Below, piece by piece: positions 52,234 to 61,251 of a stretch of DNA of 64,000 nt. Both the position numbers and the translations under genes were made by a program. This stretch comes from Actinomycetota bacterium (GTDB lineage: Bacteria > Actinomycetota > Actinomycetes > S36-B12 > CAIYMF01): contig JAPLAU010000032.1 of assembly GCA_026393115.1 (NCBI GenBank), positions 62,001 through 126,000 on the forward strand, given 5' to 3'. Under the pieces are notes generated by a model that saw nothing but the letters and a program-made list of their open reading frames with translations, was not told where the DNA came from and made no database searches. Position 1 is the stretch's first letter. Every line of letters starts with the position of its first letter.

Positions 52234-52267
52234 TCTGTGGCGGGCACCCGAAGATGCCCGCCACAGA
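52234..52267. terminator. Bidirectional hairpin terminator
   Basis: TCTGTGGCGGGCA (52234-52246) and its exact complement (52255-52267) form a 13-bp stem with an 8-base loop. It sits between two convergent genes (stops at 52212 and 52288). No U-run is present on the plus strand. Confidence 0.8.
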
Positions 52268-52287
52268 ACCTCACCACTCACAAGGCG

Positions 52288-52482
52288 TTACCCACAACCG
52301 CACCCACACCCGCCACCGGAGGTGGCAGCTGAGAACGGTCCGCCCTCCGCGGTGCCCTCAACCACCGCGTTCCTGCATCCGCAGGTTGAGCAGACCCAGA
52401 CTGAGGGCACCTTCGTTCCGTCCATGACCAGCGACTGGAACTGGTGCCCGCAGTCAGGGCAGCGGAGTAACCAGATAGCCAT
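52288..52482 (-). CDS. FmdB-type zinc-ribbon protein
   Basis: A 64-residue protein with two CxxC pairs (CPDCGHQFQSL and VCSTCGCRN) forming a zinc ribbon, and a glycine/cysteine-rich tail (GGGCGCGCG). FmdB-like proteins are small regulators first linked to formamide/acetamide use. It starts 6 bases after the stop of the MetE-like gene, so the two are probably co-transcribed. Confidence 0.85.
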   Translation of the reverse strand: MAIWLLRCPDCGHQFQSLVMDGTKVPSVWVCSTCGCRNAVVEGTAEGGPFSAATSGGGCGCGCG

Positions 52483-52488
52483 TGGCTA

Positions 52489-53598
52489 CTACTTGCCGAG
52501 CTTCTTACGCGCCATTTCGGTACCCGCCGCGAGGGCGTGGAGCTTGTCGATGGCGATGTAGCGCTGGAGCAGGATCAGACCGCAGTCGGTCGTGACGCCC
52601 AAGCGCTCCGGCGGCACGTACTCCGTCAGGCGCATGATGCGGTCGCATACCTCTTCGGCGGTCTCGGTGATCGTCGACTTCACGTCGATGACGCCGGCCC
52701 AGAACATGACGTTGTCAGGCAGCGGGTTGTTCTTGAGAATCTCGAGTCCTGACAGGTCGTCGGAGCGGCGTCCACAGTTCTCCAGGTTGAGAACGTTGAA
52801 GTTCGCCTCGTACGACTTGGGGATGACCGACGCCGTTGCCGACGGGGCCTCGCCCTTGCGCTGGGTCAGGTCGAAGATTTCGCCTGACTCGGCAGTCTCG
52901 TCCGGGTAGTAGGCCGGCGTGCCGCCCCAGTTACCCCAACACACGTGAACGATGATCTGAGCGTTCTTGACGCCTTCGACAGCGCGGTTGAATGCCTCGA
53001 TTGCCCAGTCTTCGTAGAAGTAGGGCCACGTGAACTCGTCGAGTTGAATGAAGTCGACGCCCATGGCGTCAACTTCGAGGATGTCCTCGTTGATGGCGGC
53101 GGCGATGGCCATCGCGCGATCGCGGGGGTTGTCGTAGAACAGGTCGTTGGTGCACTGCGCGAGCACCTGAATGCCGGTGTACTGAACCTTGGTGGGCTTG
53201 TTCGTGGCCCGCTTTAGGGCACGAGCCTGCTCAACCATGATTCCGCCGTGACGCTTGATTTCCTGCGTCACCGTTCCTGCGTGCAGACGGCTGTAGATCG
53301 GGAAACCAAGGTGGCCACCCTTGAGGTCGTAACCCAACCGACGCATGTAGTAGTAGACGGCGGCATCTGCGTAGTTGTCACCGTGCAGGCGGCCATCGGA
53401 AATGATGTCCAGGCCAGCGAGTTCCTGGTCATGAACGACTGCCTGCATTGCATCTTCGAATGCTTCACGAATGAAGGCGTCCGGCGGCTCTTGGTCTCCG
53501 CTCCAGTCACGTGCGGGTCCGGCGTCCCACCACCGGGGGTTGGGGTAATTTCCGACCATAGAGGTTGGAATGAGGATGTCCTTGTCTCCGACGCGCAT
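52489..53598 (-). CDS. MetE C-terminal-like (cobalamin-independent) methyltransferase
   Basis: A 369-residue TIM-barrel protein of the cobalamin-independent methionine synthase II group. It has SMVGNYPNPRWWD near the N-terminus, AGLDIISDGRLHGDNY, MGVDFIQLDEFTWPYFYED, VHVCWGNWGG (His and Cys zinc ligands) and LGVTTDCGLI (second Cys ligand). Length equals the catalytic half of MetE, so the polyglutamyl-folate domain is missing. Relatives include enzymes that move methyl groups from other donors. GAGGAG lies about 7 bases before ATG 53598. A gene for the FmdB protein follows. Confidence 0.88.
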   Translation of the reverse strand: MRVGDKDILIPTSMVGNYPNPRWWDAGPARDWSGDQEPPDAFIREAFEDAMQAVVHDQELAGLDIISDGRLHGDNYADAAVYYYMRRLGYDLKGGHLGFPIYSRLHAGTVTQEIKRHGGIMVEQARALKRATNKPTKVQYTGIQVLAQCTNDLFYDNPRDRAMAIAAAINEDILEVDAMGVDFIQLDEFTWPYFYEDWAIEAFNRAVEGVKNAQIIVHVCWGNWGGTPAYYPDETAESGEIFDLTQRKGEAPSATASVIPKSYEANFNVLNLENCGRRSDDLSGLEILKNNPLPDNVMFWAGVIDVKSTITETAEEVCDRIMRLTEYVPPERLGVTTDCGLILLQRYIAIDKLHALAAGTEMARKKLGK

Positions 53599-54023
53599 GT
53601 AGTGCTCTCCTCAGCTTCGGCGACTTCGCCAGTCCGGATGGACTGACTCAGCTCGCTCAACGGGTGTGAAATGGCACGGGCCGCGAGTCCCTGAGGATCT
53701 TCGGATGTGCGGTAGTTCACATCGATGGACGCTTGGACGCTAGTCCTGTCTCGGGGCGGGCTGCCACGGGTGCACAGGACAGAGTCCGGGAAGGTGTATG
53801 TCCTGTCAGGGCAGAATTTGGGTGTTCGCGTGACATCCCGCGGAGACATATTTTCCGCGCGTCCCTCAACTAGTAGCGCTATTCGACCCATTCAGGGGTC
53901 ACGAGGGTCACCATTTGAAGGGCTCGCCGAGGCATTTCTTGACCGAAGAACCCCGAAAAGGGCATCGATTGACCAAAGATGCTCGAGTCGAGAAGGGGCT
54001 GCCGACTCACACTCCGGGTGCAA
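53599..54023. other. Intergenic region between the MetE-like and FAD oxidoreductase genes
   Basis: This 425-base stretch holds the upstream region of the MetE-like gene, including its GAGGAG ribosome site at about 53607-53612 (reverse strand). I see no convincing protein: open frames on both strands have Arg/Ser/Thr-rich text and no ribosome sites. A reverse-strand frame just upstream of the start reads somewhat protein-like (DPQGLAARAISHPLSELSQS), but it runs out of frame into the gene. I found no clear B12-box or SAM-box. Confidence 0.5.
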
Positions 54024-55214
54024 TTACACGATGTTGTGCTCGATAAGAGCGTGACCCGCGGCAAATCGACGCGCATCGAGAGTGTGAACGTTGATCACGG
54101 GCTCACGCTGGAGCCAGAGGTCGCGCACCACTTCACCGACCGCGGGGCCCATCAGGAATCCGTGACCGCTAAAGCCGGTGGCGTAAAGGAATCGATCGAC
54201 CTCGGTCGCCTCGCCGATCAGTGCATTGTGATCGGGTGTGTCCTCGTACAGGCCCGCCCAGCGATGGGCGACTCCGACGTCGAGTAGCGCCGGGCAGCGC
54301 CGCTCGATGGCTTCGATGAGGTCGGGAAACCAGTCCTCGCTGTAGGTCGTGCGGAATCCGTGGGTTTCCTGCTGGTACGACATGCCGAACAACACGCCGG
54401 GGCCTTCGCGGTGCAGATAAAACGTGCTGCCGACATCGATCGTCATGGGCATGGTCGGTGGAAACATTGAGAGTAGCGACTCGGAGAGCGGTTCAGTGAC
54501 AAGAATCTGCCGGCGCAGCGGGTCGACCGGTAGATCGACTCCGACCATGTCTCCTACGGCCCGCGACCATGTTCCTGCGGCACAGATGACAGCGGGGGTG
54601 CGTACGTGTCCAGCCGAGGTTTCGACGCCGGTGATGTGACCGCCGATCGATTGAATTGACACCACCTCAACCCCGGTGCGGATGGTGGCACCACGCGTGC
54701 GCGCTGCCGACGCGTAGCCGAGCACCACGGATTCGGGGCTGCAGTAGCCATCACGCGGATGGAAGGTCGCCAGAAGGACATCGGAAACGTCGGTGGCGGG
54801 GCTCAACTCGCGGGCCTGGGCAGCGGTCAGCAGTTGGGTAGCGACGCCGAGTGAGTGCTGGAGCGCGAGCGCTTCCTCTGCCGCCGCAGCTGATGCCGCG
54901 TCGGTGTGTAGGAAGAGGTAGCCCACCTGATGCAGATCAATTTCGGCGCCGGGGCGCTGGGGAAACTGCTCAAACGCAACCAAACTTCGCGCTCCCAGTT
55001 CAATGTTGACGGTGTCGGTGAACTGCGCCCGAATGCCACCTGCCGCTTTCGATGTGGAACCACCCGCGAGGTCGCCTCGCTCAAGCAGCAGCACATCGCG
55101 CACACCTGCCTCGGCGAGGTGAAAAGCGATGCTGGCACCGATGACCCCGCCACCGACGACAACGACGGAGGCGTTGCCGGGAAGGGGGGCGGTGGCGGCC
55201 GGAACTGTGCCCAT
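54024..55214 (-). CDS. FAD-dependent amine/amino acid oxidoreductase (DAO/SoxB-like)
   Basis: A 396-residue single-chain flavoenzyme. The FAD fold ASVVVVGGGVIGASIAFHLA is at residues 15-34; GDLAGGSTSKAAGGIRAQFT and the C-terminal YATGFSGHGFLMGPAVGEVV complete the flavin site, as in D-amino acid, glycine and sarcosine oxidases. The substrate is uncertain. ATG 55214 was used; the frame runs upstream to 55619, but that lies within the divergent quinone oxidoreductase gene. The two starts are only 45 bases apart, so they share a promoter region. Confidence 0.88.
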   Translation of the reverse strand: MGTVPAATAPLPGNASVVVVGGGVIGASIAFHLAEAGVRDVLLLERGDLAGGSTSKAAGGIRAQFTDTVNIELGARSLVAFEQFPQRPGAEIDLHQVGYLFLHTDAASAAAAEEALALQHSLGVATQLLTAAQARELSPATDVSDVLLATFHPRDGYCSPESVVLGYASAARTRGATIRTGVEVVSIQSIGGHITGVETSAGHVRTPAVICAAGTWSRAVGDMVGVDLPVDPLRRQILVTEPLSESLLSMFPPTMPMTIDVGSTFYLHREGPGVLFGMSYQQETHGFRTTYSEDWFPDLIEAIERRCPALLDVGVAHRWAGLYEDTPDHNALIGEATEVDRFLYATGFSGHGFLMGPAVGEVVRDLWLQREPVINVHTLDARRFAAGHALIEHNIV

Positions 55215-55259
55215 GCCGGAAGTATCGCGTACTGCCGTGATGGCCGGTAGCGTGGCGGA

Positions 55260-56222
55260 ATGCGCGCAATCCAAGTGAGTCGTTTTGGTGGTCCTGAGGT
55301 ACTCGAACTGGTCGAACTGCCCGACCCCGTTCCTGGCCCAGGGCAAGAGGTTCTCGCGGTGACATCGGTCGGAATCAACTACGCCGATACTCATGCTGCC
55401 GACAACTCGTACCTGTCGCCACAAGAACTTCCATTCGTGCCTGGTGACGAGGTCGTGGGGCTTCTTCCCGATGGACGTCGCGTGTGCGGCTTCACCGCCG
55501 GCGGTTCTGCATACGCGGAGAAGGCGCTGATCTATCCCGGGCAGTTGTTTGATGTTCCACCCGGAGTGAGTGACGCGCAGGCACTGAGTCTGCTCGTGCA
55601 GGGGCTCACGGCGTGGCATCTACTGCGCACATCCGCCCGCATGGCCGAAGGTGAATCGGTGGTCGTGCACGCAGCCGCGGGTGGAGTCGGAAGTCTGTCG
55701 GTTCAGTTGGCCCGACTCTGGGGCGCTGGCAATGTCATCGCCGTCGCGTCGACGCAAGCTAAGCGCCAGCAGGCGCTTGCGCTCGGTGCCCATTCCGTCG
55801 TCGACTCGAATGCGCCCGATCTCACCGCTGCGATTCGCGAGGCCAACGGTGGAAGGCGTGTCGACATCGTGCTTGAAATGGTGGGCGGTCGCACCACCGA
55901 TGAGTCGCTGGCGGCGCTGGCCCGTTTTGGCCGCATGGTGGTATTCGGAATGGCCGGGCGTGAAACGGCAACTCCTATTCCTCCGACCTCTCTGATGATC
56001 GGGTCGCGCAGCGTGATCGGCTTCTGGTTGGTCGACTGCATGAACGCCGACCCCGCGGCAATGGTGGTCGCGCCACTGACCGAACTTGTCGGTCTTGTGG
56101 TGAGCGGCCAACTCGTTCCTCAGGAGGGACAGGCGTATCCCCTCGGCGATGCGCGGCGTGCCCATGAAGACCTTCGGGCACGCGCCACTACCGGCAAGAT
56201 CACCCTCACTACGGGGTTGTAG
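55260..56222 (+). CDS. Zinc-independent NADPH:quinone oxidoreductase (MDR superfamily)
   Basis: A 320-residue MDR-type reductase. It shows an N-terminal GroES-like fold (IQVSRFGGPEVLELVELPDP, TSVGINYADTHAA, LPFVPGDEVVGLLPDGRRV) and the NADPH-binding VVHAAAGGVGSLSVQLARLW, with no zinc-ligand cysteines. It reduces quinones or alpha,beta-unsaturated carbonyls. It ends one base before the convergent PPOX gene. Confidence 0.92.
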   Translation: MRAIQVSRFGGPEVLELVELPDPVPGPGQEVLAVTSVGINYADTHAADNSYLSPQELPFVPGDEVVGLLPDGRRVCGFTAGGSAYAEKALIYPGQLFDVPPGVSDAQALSLLVQGLTAWHLLRTSARMAEGESVVVHAAAGGVGSLSVQLARLWGAGNVIAVASTQAKRQQALALGAHSVVDSNAPDLTAAIREANGGRRVDIVLEMVGGRTTDESLAALARFGRMVVFGMAGRETATPIPPTSLMIGSRSVIGFWLVDCMNADPAAMVVAPLTELVGLVVSGQLVPQEGQAYPLGDARRAHEDLRARATTGKITLTTGL

Positions 56223-56223
56223 G

Positions 56224-56643
56224 TCAGTCGGGCAACATTCCGGTCGCTGATGTGGCCGTGAAGGTGGCGATCACGCGCTGGTCGGCGACCATCGAGGCGC
56301 GGTACTCGTCCCAGTCGGGGTGCTCGCCATTGCCGCGTCGGTAGTAGTCAACGAGGGCATCAGCGACTGCGTCGTCGGGCTCGCGAGCGACCTCCGACAA
56401 GGAGGTGGTGCCGTCGAGGCCCACCCACTCGAAGGGGCCATCACCGGCGATGAAGAGCGCCGAGCGTGGATCGCGGCGCAGATTGCGGGTCTTGGCACGG
56501 GTGTCGGTGACCGATATTAGGAATCGATCTCCGTCAGGCACGTAGAAAACCACCGATTGCTGAGGGCGACCGTCGGCCCTGAGCGTGGTGAGCAGTGCCG
56601 TTTGACGGCCTGCAGTGAACTCGAGTGCGCGTGAAAGGTCCAT
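56224..56643 (-). CDS. PPOX-class F420-dependent oxidoreductase
   Basis: A 139-residue split-barrel flavin/deazaflavin-binding protein. TALLTTLRADGRPQQSVVFY, AKTRNLRRDPRSALFI and YRRGNGEHPDWDEYRASM are typical of actinobacterial F420-dependent PPOX proteins. Members reduce F420-linked substrates or bind F420; the physiological substrate is unknown. Confidence 0.88.
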   Translation of the reverse strand: MDLSRALEFTAGRQTALLTTLRADGRPQQSVVFYVPDGDRFLISVTDTRAKTRNLRRDPRSALFIAGDGPFEWVGLDGTTSLSEVAREPDDAVADALVDYYRRGNGEHPDWDEYRASMVADQRVIATFTATSATGMLPD

Positions 56644-56772
56644 GAGTTCAGCCTAACCCCCCGAGGGAATTGCAGCTTTCGTTCACCCGATCGAGTGAAT
56701 CGCTCACAAGGGCTCAAGGTTTTTCAAGGCCGGGCCGATGAAGGGTTATCGCCTCACACCTTTGGAGTCCCC

Positions 56773-56958
56773 ATGGTCACCGCCCTTCTCATCGTTCTGT
56801 TCTCGCTGGTCGCCTTGCGTCTGGTCGTAGCGGTGGTAGGCATGCTCATGGGTGCGAATGAATTCGAGGCTCACGCCCGCGCTGTTGCCGCCGAGCGTCG
56901 TCCGGCCAAAGTCACGCCGATCGTCTTTAGCGAGACGTTCGAGCGCGTCGCCGCCTGA
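56773..56958 (+). CDS. Small single-pass membrane protein (61 residues)
   Basis: A short protein starting MVTALLIVLFSLVALRLVVA with one transmembrane helix (about residues 3-28) and a basic/acidic cytoplasmic tail (EAHARAVAAERRPAKVTPI). GGAG lies 7 bases upstream of ATG 56773. It ends 1 base before the convergent ahpF gene. I do not recognise the family. Confidence 0.6.
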   Translation: MVTALLIVLFSLVALRLVVAVVGMLMGANEFEAHARAVAAERRPAKVTPIVFSETFERVAA

Positions 56959-56959
56959 T

Positions 56960-58543
56960 CTACGCGGCCGCTTCGCCCCGCTCGGCTGGTGCCGAGCTGC
57001 GAATCAGGTGATCGAAGGCGCCCAATGAGACAGTGGCGCCTGCTCCCATCGCAATCACGATCTGCTTGAACGGAACCGTTGTGCAGTCCCCAGCGGCGAA
57101 AACTCCTTCGATCGACGTCGTCCCTCGATTGTCGATCACCACTTCACCGCGCTCGGTGAGTTCCACCGCCCCCCGCAGCCACTCGGTGTTGGGTAGTAAT
57201 CCGATCTGCACGAAGATGCCGCCGAGGTTTAGCGTGTGCGCGGTGCCGGTCGCACGATCGATGTAAGCCAGAGCCGTCACCCGCGAGCCGTTGCCGATGA
57301 CCTCGGTTGTCTGCGCGTTCACGATCACGTCGACGTTAGGCAGGCTGTGGAGCTTGCGCTGCAGTACGTCATCCGCGCGAAGCGCCGTGTCGAACTCGAT
57401 CAGCGTGACGTGAGCGACGACGCCGGCGAGATCGATGGCCGCCTCAACTCCAGAGTTGCCGCCGCCGATCACGGCCACGCGCTGACCCTTGAACAGCGGT
57501 CCGTCGCAGTGAGGGCAGAAGGTGACGCCCTTGTTTCGGTACTCGTCTTCACCAGGCACGTTCATGGTGCGCCACCGCGCGCCCGTCGAGAGAACGAGCG
57601 AACGCGCGCGCACTGTTGCGCCACTTTCCAATCGCACCTCGTGTAGCCCGCCGGGTTCGCTTGCCGGGGTAAGTTCAACCGCTGTCTGCAGCCGCATCAC
57701 GTCGACGTCGTAGTCGAGCGTGTGCTGCTCAAGCCCCGTGACCAACGCCGGACCCTCCGTGTGGGATACCGAAATGAAGTTTTCGATCGCCATCGTGTCG
57801 AGCACCTGGCCACCGAATCGCTCAGCGACAACGCCGGTGCGAATTCCTTTGCGCGCGGCGTAGATCGCTGCCGCTGCTCCCGCCGGTCCGCCGCCGACTA
57901 CGAGCACATCGAATGGCTCCTTGGCAGCAATGTCGGCGACTGCGCGGTCGTGCGCACCCGTGTCGAGCCTGGCCAGGATCTGTTCCACGCTCATGCGGCC
58001 CTGGCCAAACACCTCACGGTTGAGGAAGACGGTGGGCACTGCCAATACTTGGCGAGCGTTGATCTCGGCTTGGTAGAGAGCGCCGTCGATGGCGGTGTGA
58101 CGAATGCGGGGATTGATCACGCTCATGAGGTTGAGCGCCTGCACCACATCAGGGCAGTTCTGACACGACAACGAGAAGAACGTTTCGAAGTGGAAGTCAC
58201 CGTCGAGGGTGCTGATCGCCTCGATCGTTTGCGCGTCGGCCTTCACCGGATGCCCGCCAACTTGCAGTAGTGCGAGGACGTACGACGTGAACTCGTGACC
58301 CATTGGGATTCCGGCGAATGTCACGGCGACCTCAGTTCCGCTTCGCTCGATGACGAACGAAGGTGTGCGGTCGCCATCGCGAAGTTCCACCGCGATGTGT
58401 GGTGAGAGTGCGGCCGTTTCTTCAAGGAGTTCGAGCATCTGGATCGACTGAGGTGACTCGTTGAGCGAGGCGGCAAGCACGATCGGCGTCGTGATCTTCT
58501 CGAGGTAATCGGCGAGCTGTGCGGTGGTCGAGTGGTCGAGCAT
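56960..58543 (-). CDS. ahpF: Alkyl hydroperoxide reductase subunit F
   Basis: A full-length 527-residue AhpF. The N-terminal tandem thioredoxin-like domain carries [14 protein letters not shown] (CxxC near residue 127); the FAD/NADH part has [20 protein letters not shown] and the second CxxC in [12 protein letters not shown] (about residue 343), followed by [19 protein letters not shown] and the C-terminal [20 protein letters not shown]. It passes electrons from NADH to AhpC. It lies 55 bases downstream of ahpC on the same strand, so they form an operon. The E. coli-type AhpF is less usual in actinobacteria than AhpD. Confidence 0.96.
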   Translation of the reverse strand: MLDHSTTAQLADYLEKITTPIVLAASLNESPQSIQMLELLEETAALSPHIAVELRDGDRTPSFVIERSGTEVAVTFAGIPMGHEFTSYVLALLQVGGHPVKADAQTIEAISTLDGDFHFETFFSLSCQNCPDVVQALNLMSVINPRIRHTAIDGALYQAEINARQVLAVPTVFLNREVFGQGRMSVEQILARLDTGAHDRAVADIAAKEPFDVLVVGGGPAGAAAAIYAARKGIRTGVVAERFGGQVLDTMAIENFISVSHTEGPALVTGLEQHTLDYDVDVMRLQTAVELTPASEPGGLHEVRLESGATVRARSLVLSTGARWRTMNVPGEDEYRNKGVTFCPHCDGPLFKGQRVAVIGGGNSGVEAAIDLAGVVAHVTLIEFDTALRADDVLQRKLHSLPNVDVIVNAQTTEVIGNGSRVTALAYIDRATGTAHTLNLGGIFVQIGLLPNTEWLRGAVELTERGEVVIDNRGTTSIEGVFAAGDCTTVPFKQIVIAMGAGATVSLGAFDHLIRSSAPAERGEAAA

Positions 58544-58598
58544 GGTGATCTCCTACGGGGTCAAAGCGGTGGGTTGTGGTCGACGAATGAGGGGAAGG

Positions 58599-59162
58599 TC
58601 AGATCTTGCCGACGAGGTCGAACGAGGGAGCCAGGGTGTGGGCGCCCTCTTCCCACTTGGCGGGGCACACTTCGCCGGGGTGGGCCGCGACGTACTGCGC
58701 TGCCTTGATCTTGCGCAGCAACTCAGCGGCGTTACGACCAACGCCGCCCGCGTTCACCTCGGCCAGTTGGATGAGGCCCTGGGGGTCAATCACGAACGTG
58801 CCTCGGTCGGCGAGTCCTTCGGCTTCGATCATCACGTCGAAATTGCGTGTGAGGGTGCCGGTCGGGTCGCCGATCATCGGAAAGTTGATCGCGCGGATCG
58901 TGTCGGATGCTGCGTGCCAGGCCTTGTGGGTGAAGTGCGTGTCGGTTGAGACCGAGTAAACCTCGACGCCCAGACGCTGGAATTCGTCGTAGTTGTCGGC
59001 GAGGTCGCCCAATTCTGTGGGGCAGACAAATGTGAAGTCGGCGGGGTAGAAGAACACGACCGACCAGCCCCCGGTGAGGTCGGCGTCGGTCACGTCGACA
59101 AATGCGCCGTTGTGAAATGCGGTGGCTCGGAATGGCTGGACCTGGGTGTTGATGAGCGACAT
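58599..59162 (-). CDS. ahpC: Alkyl hydroperoxide reductase subunit C (peroxiredoxin)
   Basis: A 187-residue typical 2-Cys peroxiredoxin that reduces hydroperoxides and peroxynitrite. The peroxidatic cysteine is in [12 protein letters not shown] (about residue 47) and the resolving cysteine in [10 protein letters not shown] (about residue 164), with the decamer-type segment [16 protein letters not shown]. The C-terminal end ([19 protein letters not shown]) is the AhpC-type tail. AAGGAGT lies upstream of ATG 59162. An inverted repeat at 59228-59244 may be its control site; no oxyR gene is adjacent. Confidence 0.97.
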   Translation of the reverse strand: MSLINTQVQPFRATAFHNGAFVDVTDADLTGGWSVVFFYPADFTFVCPTELGDLADNYDEFQRLGVEVYSVSTDTHFTHKAWHAASDTIRAINFPMIGDPTGTLTRNFDVMIEAEGLADRGTFVIDPQGLIQLAEVNAGGVGRNAAELLRKIKAAQYVAAHPGEVCPAKWEEGAHTLAPSFDLVGKI

Positions 59163-59227
59163 GTGCGGACTCCTTCGTCGGTGATCGGTCTGTTTAGACC
59201 CGATGACACGACGATAGGAAGTTCTCA

Positions 59228-59244
59228 GTGATTCAGGAAATCAC
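59228..59244. promoter_or_regulatory. Inverted repeat upstream of ahpC
   Basis: GTGATT (59228-59233) and AATCAC (59239-59244) are exact complements around a 5-base spacer, 66 bases upstream of the ahpC start, in an AT-richer patch. It is a candidate peroxide-responsive operator. It does not match an OxyR box fully. Confidence 0.35.
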
Positions 59245-59281
59245 TTATAAAGCGATCGTTGCAATGAAGAACCTATTAATC

Positions 59282-59668
59282 TCAACTGCCTGTGGTTGAA
59301 GGTCCCTGACCCCAGTCACCCTGAGATCCGGGTTCACCTTGGAATCCGGGGTTGCCGTTCTGGAATCCGGGGTTGTCGCCTTGGGGTGCGATGTAGTCGC
59401 CACCTGTTCCAGGATCAACGGGAACCGCCTGAGGAGGTGCCTGTGGCGCCGATAAGCCACCTTGGTCGGGAACCTGCGGGGGTGTTAACTGCTGATCATT
59501 GGCGACGGCGGAGGTGACGTGCTGGGTGTCAGCGGTGGCTGTTCCCTGCTGCATCGCACCCATGACCAGAGAGCCGACGATGACGCCGCCAACGGCCGCC
59601 ACTGCAACGGCTCCGGCCTTGGCACGCCGCACGAGCAAGCTGTCAGGTGGGGGTGTCTGGTTGCTCAT
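59282..59668 (-). CDS. Membrane-anchored protein with Pro/Gly/Gln-rich tail
   Basis: A 128-residue protein. It starts MSNQTPPPDSLLVRRAKAGA, has one transmembrane or signal-anchor segment (about residues 18-40), and then a low-complexity extracytoplasmic tail with repeated turns of the NPGFQ/GxPG/QGDW kind and the end PSTTGS. No catalytic motif is seen. A paralogue-like gene follows upstream at 59705. Its role is unknown, possibly in the cell surface. Confidence 0.6.
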   Translation of the reverse strand: MSNQTPPPDSLLVRRAKAGAVAVAAVGGVIVGSLVMGAMQQGTATADTQHVTSAVANDQQLTPPQVPDQGGLSAPQAPPQAVPVDPGTGGDYIAPQGDNPGFQNGNPGFQGEPGSQGDWGQGPSTTGS

Positions 59669-59704
59669 GGGCTGCCTTTCCAGCGCTCGGCGAAAGGGGG
59701 GAAG

Positions 59705-60043
59705 TCAGGACCCGGTCGTGGAGGCTCCGCCGGAACCTCCACCGGACAACGACTGAGGTGCCGTTGATGGTGCCGACAACGTGGTGGTTGACGTGTTCGC
59801 GTTCTGTGAAGTCGACGAGGTCGTTGCCTGTATCGCCGTGGCCGTGGCCGGTGTCGAAGAAGTGACAGCGCTGGAAACGACCGTTGTGGCGGCGGCGACT
59901 GTCGACACGGGCTGAGCGGGCGAACTCGCCATCATCGACCCCACGACGACGCCGGTGCTGATTGCGGCGGTCGCAGTAAGTCCGGTGGTGAGGACCCTGA
60001 CCATCTTCGTTCCGCGGTTTCGGCGCTGGGTTGCGGTGCTCAT
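59705..60043 (-). CDS. Membrane-anchored Ser/Thr/Ala-rich protein
   Basis: A 112-residue protein starting MSTATQRRNRGTKMVRVLTT. It has one hydrophobic anchor (about residues 18-36) and a Ser/Thr/Ala-rich tail ending GGASTTGS, nearly the same end as the neighbouring 128-residue protein. ATG 60043 was chosen; the frame to 60190 is weak. The two genes are 36 bases apart and were probably duplicated or evolve together. The Ser/Thr-rich tail could be O-glycosylated, as in many actinobacterial surface proteins; that is inference. Confidence 0.6.
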   Translation of the reverse strand: MSTATQRRNRGTKMVRVLTTGLTATAAISTGVVVGSMMASSPAQPVSTVAAATTVVSSAVTSSTPATATAIQATTSSTSQNANTSTTTLSAPSTAPQSLSGGGSGGASTTGS

Positions 60044-60158
60044 GATGTGTCCTCGAGTGCTCGGGTGGATGACTTCCACCGTGTTGAGTTCACTATTGCC
60101 ACTCGCACTGTGACTTAACCTTGATCTGGCTGTGAAGGTCCTGTGAATGCCCGAGGTG

Positions 60159-61130
60159 TTAGTTTCCAGACGAAGTCGCGGCTGCAGCAATCAACTCGAG
60201 AGCACGTGCGTCGAAGGAATGATCGCGTGCGGTCGTGGCCGCGATACGCAGCCGTTCCTCACGACTGGGAAATGCGTCGTTGGCGGGATCGGTCAGCCGA
60301 AGTACGTCATCGGGCGATCGAAACACCTGAACCGCACCCCCGAATGTCTCGTCGAGTTCCGCGACATCGTCACTAATGACTCGAGCGCCTGTCGCCACTG
60401 CGTCGAAGAGTCGATTGGAGATGAAGCCCTTCTCCGCCATGTCCGACCAGTGGTCGTTGAGTACGTATGCGGCCGTCGCGTAGACACGTGCCGTTTGCTC
60501 TGCGGGAAGGTACGTCGAACGCACAAGACGACCGAGGTCGAACGCTTCCCACCCATCTCCGTAAATGACTGGTTCGATGCCTGCCTCGAGGCAGGCACGC
60601 AGCACGGGGCGATAGACACCGCGCGGGCGGCCAACGAACACGATGTCGCCGGAGTTCTCATCGGCTTCGAGGTCGGGGTGGAAGATCGTCGGTTCCGTCG
60701 CTTGCAGCAACACGCGCGCGTCAATTCCCTTGGATCGGAGCGACTCTTCCCACGGTGCACTCGCGACAAAGACATGATCGTAAGTTGCGAGCTCACTCAC
60801 GGGCACCGTGTCGGGATGGCTGATGAGCCAGATCATCGAAGTCACGTCGGGAGGTAGCTCAACCGCGTGCAGGCCTCGGATGACCAGAACAACTTCATCG
60901 GTGTGAGCATCAACCCGAGGTGGTGCACCCCGACGATCGACGTACGCGATCTGTCCAAGGCCCACGAGGGCTCGCTGAAGTGAGGCCGCGAAGTGAGTAT
61001 CGCCCCATACGTCGCCCCGGCGATCGGGATGCGACGCAATGCGAATCGACCACCGCAGGTTCGGCAGGGCGACGGTGCCGGACTCGCTACGAACCAGTGC
61101 ACGACTGAGTCGCTCGCGCAGGTCGGCCAT
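60159..61130 (-). CDS. CgeB/YkvP-type glycosyltransferase
   Basis: A 323-residue protein. N-terminal RWSIRIASHPDRRGDVWGDT and WLISHPDTVPVSELATYDHV, then VLLQATEPTIFHPD, GDIVFVGRPRGVYRP and VLNDHWSDMAEKGFISNRLF with DAVATGARVISDD match GT-B glycosyltransferases of the CgeB (Glyco_trans_1_2) group. The conserved acidic nucleotide-sugar-binding region near DMAEKGFISNRLFD is present. It might decorate the adjacent Ser/Thr-rich surface proteins, but nothing proves it. Confidence 0.82.
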   Translation of the reverse strand: MADLRERLSRALVRSESGTVALPNLRWSIRIASHPDRRGDVWGDTHFAASLQRALVGLGQIAYVDRRGAPPRVDAHTDEVVLVIRGLHAVELPPDVTSMIWLISHPDTVPVSELATYDHVFVASAPWEESLRSKGIDARVLLQATEPTIFHPDLEADENSGDIVFVGRPRGVYRPVLRACLEAGIEPVIYGDGWEAFDLGRLVRSTYLPAEQTARVYATAAYVLNDHWSDMAEKGFISNRLFDAVATGARVISDDVAELDETFGGAVQVFRSPDDVLRLTDPANDAFPSREERLRIAATTARDHSFDARALELIAAAATSSGN

Positions 61131-61251
61131 GCCAGTCAGACTAGAGGTTCGGTGCGCGCATCAGGCTGATGCGCGGGTCCTGACTCATCTATCCTTGCCA
61201 CGGCAGCCAGCGAACTGGGGATGAGGTGACGTGGTGAACGGTGGAGTTCTG

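Noticed and set aside
53599-53900. Possible cobalamin or SAM riboswitch upstream of the MetE-like gene
   Set aside because: I looked for a B12-box or SAM-box on the reverse strand and found none; there is no supportable fold.
53725-54054. Plus-strand open frame of 109 codons
   Set aside because: No ribosome site, no recognisable motifs, Arg/Ser-rich text, and it overlaps the end of the FAD oxidoreductase gene.
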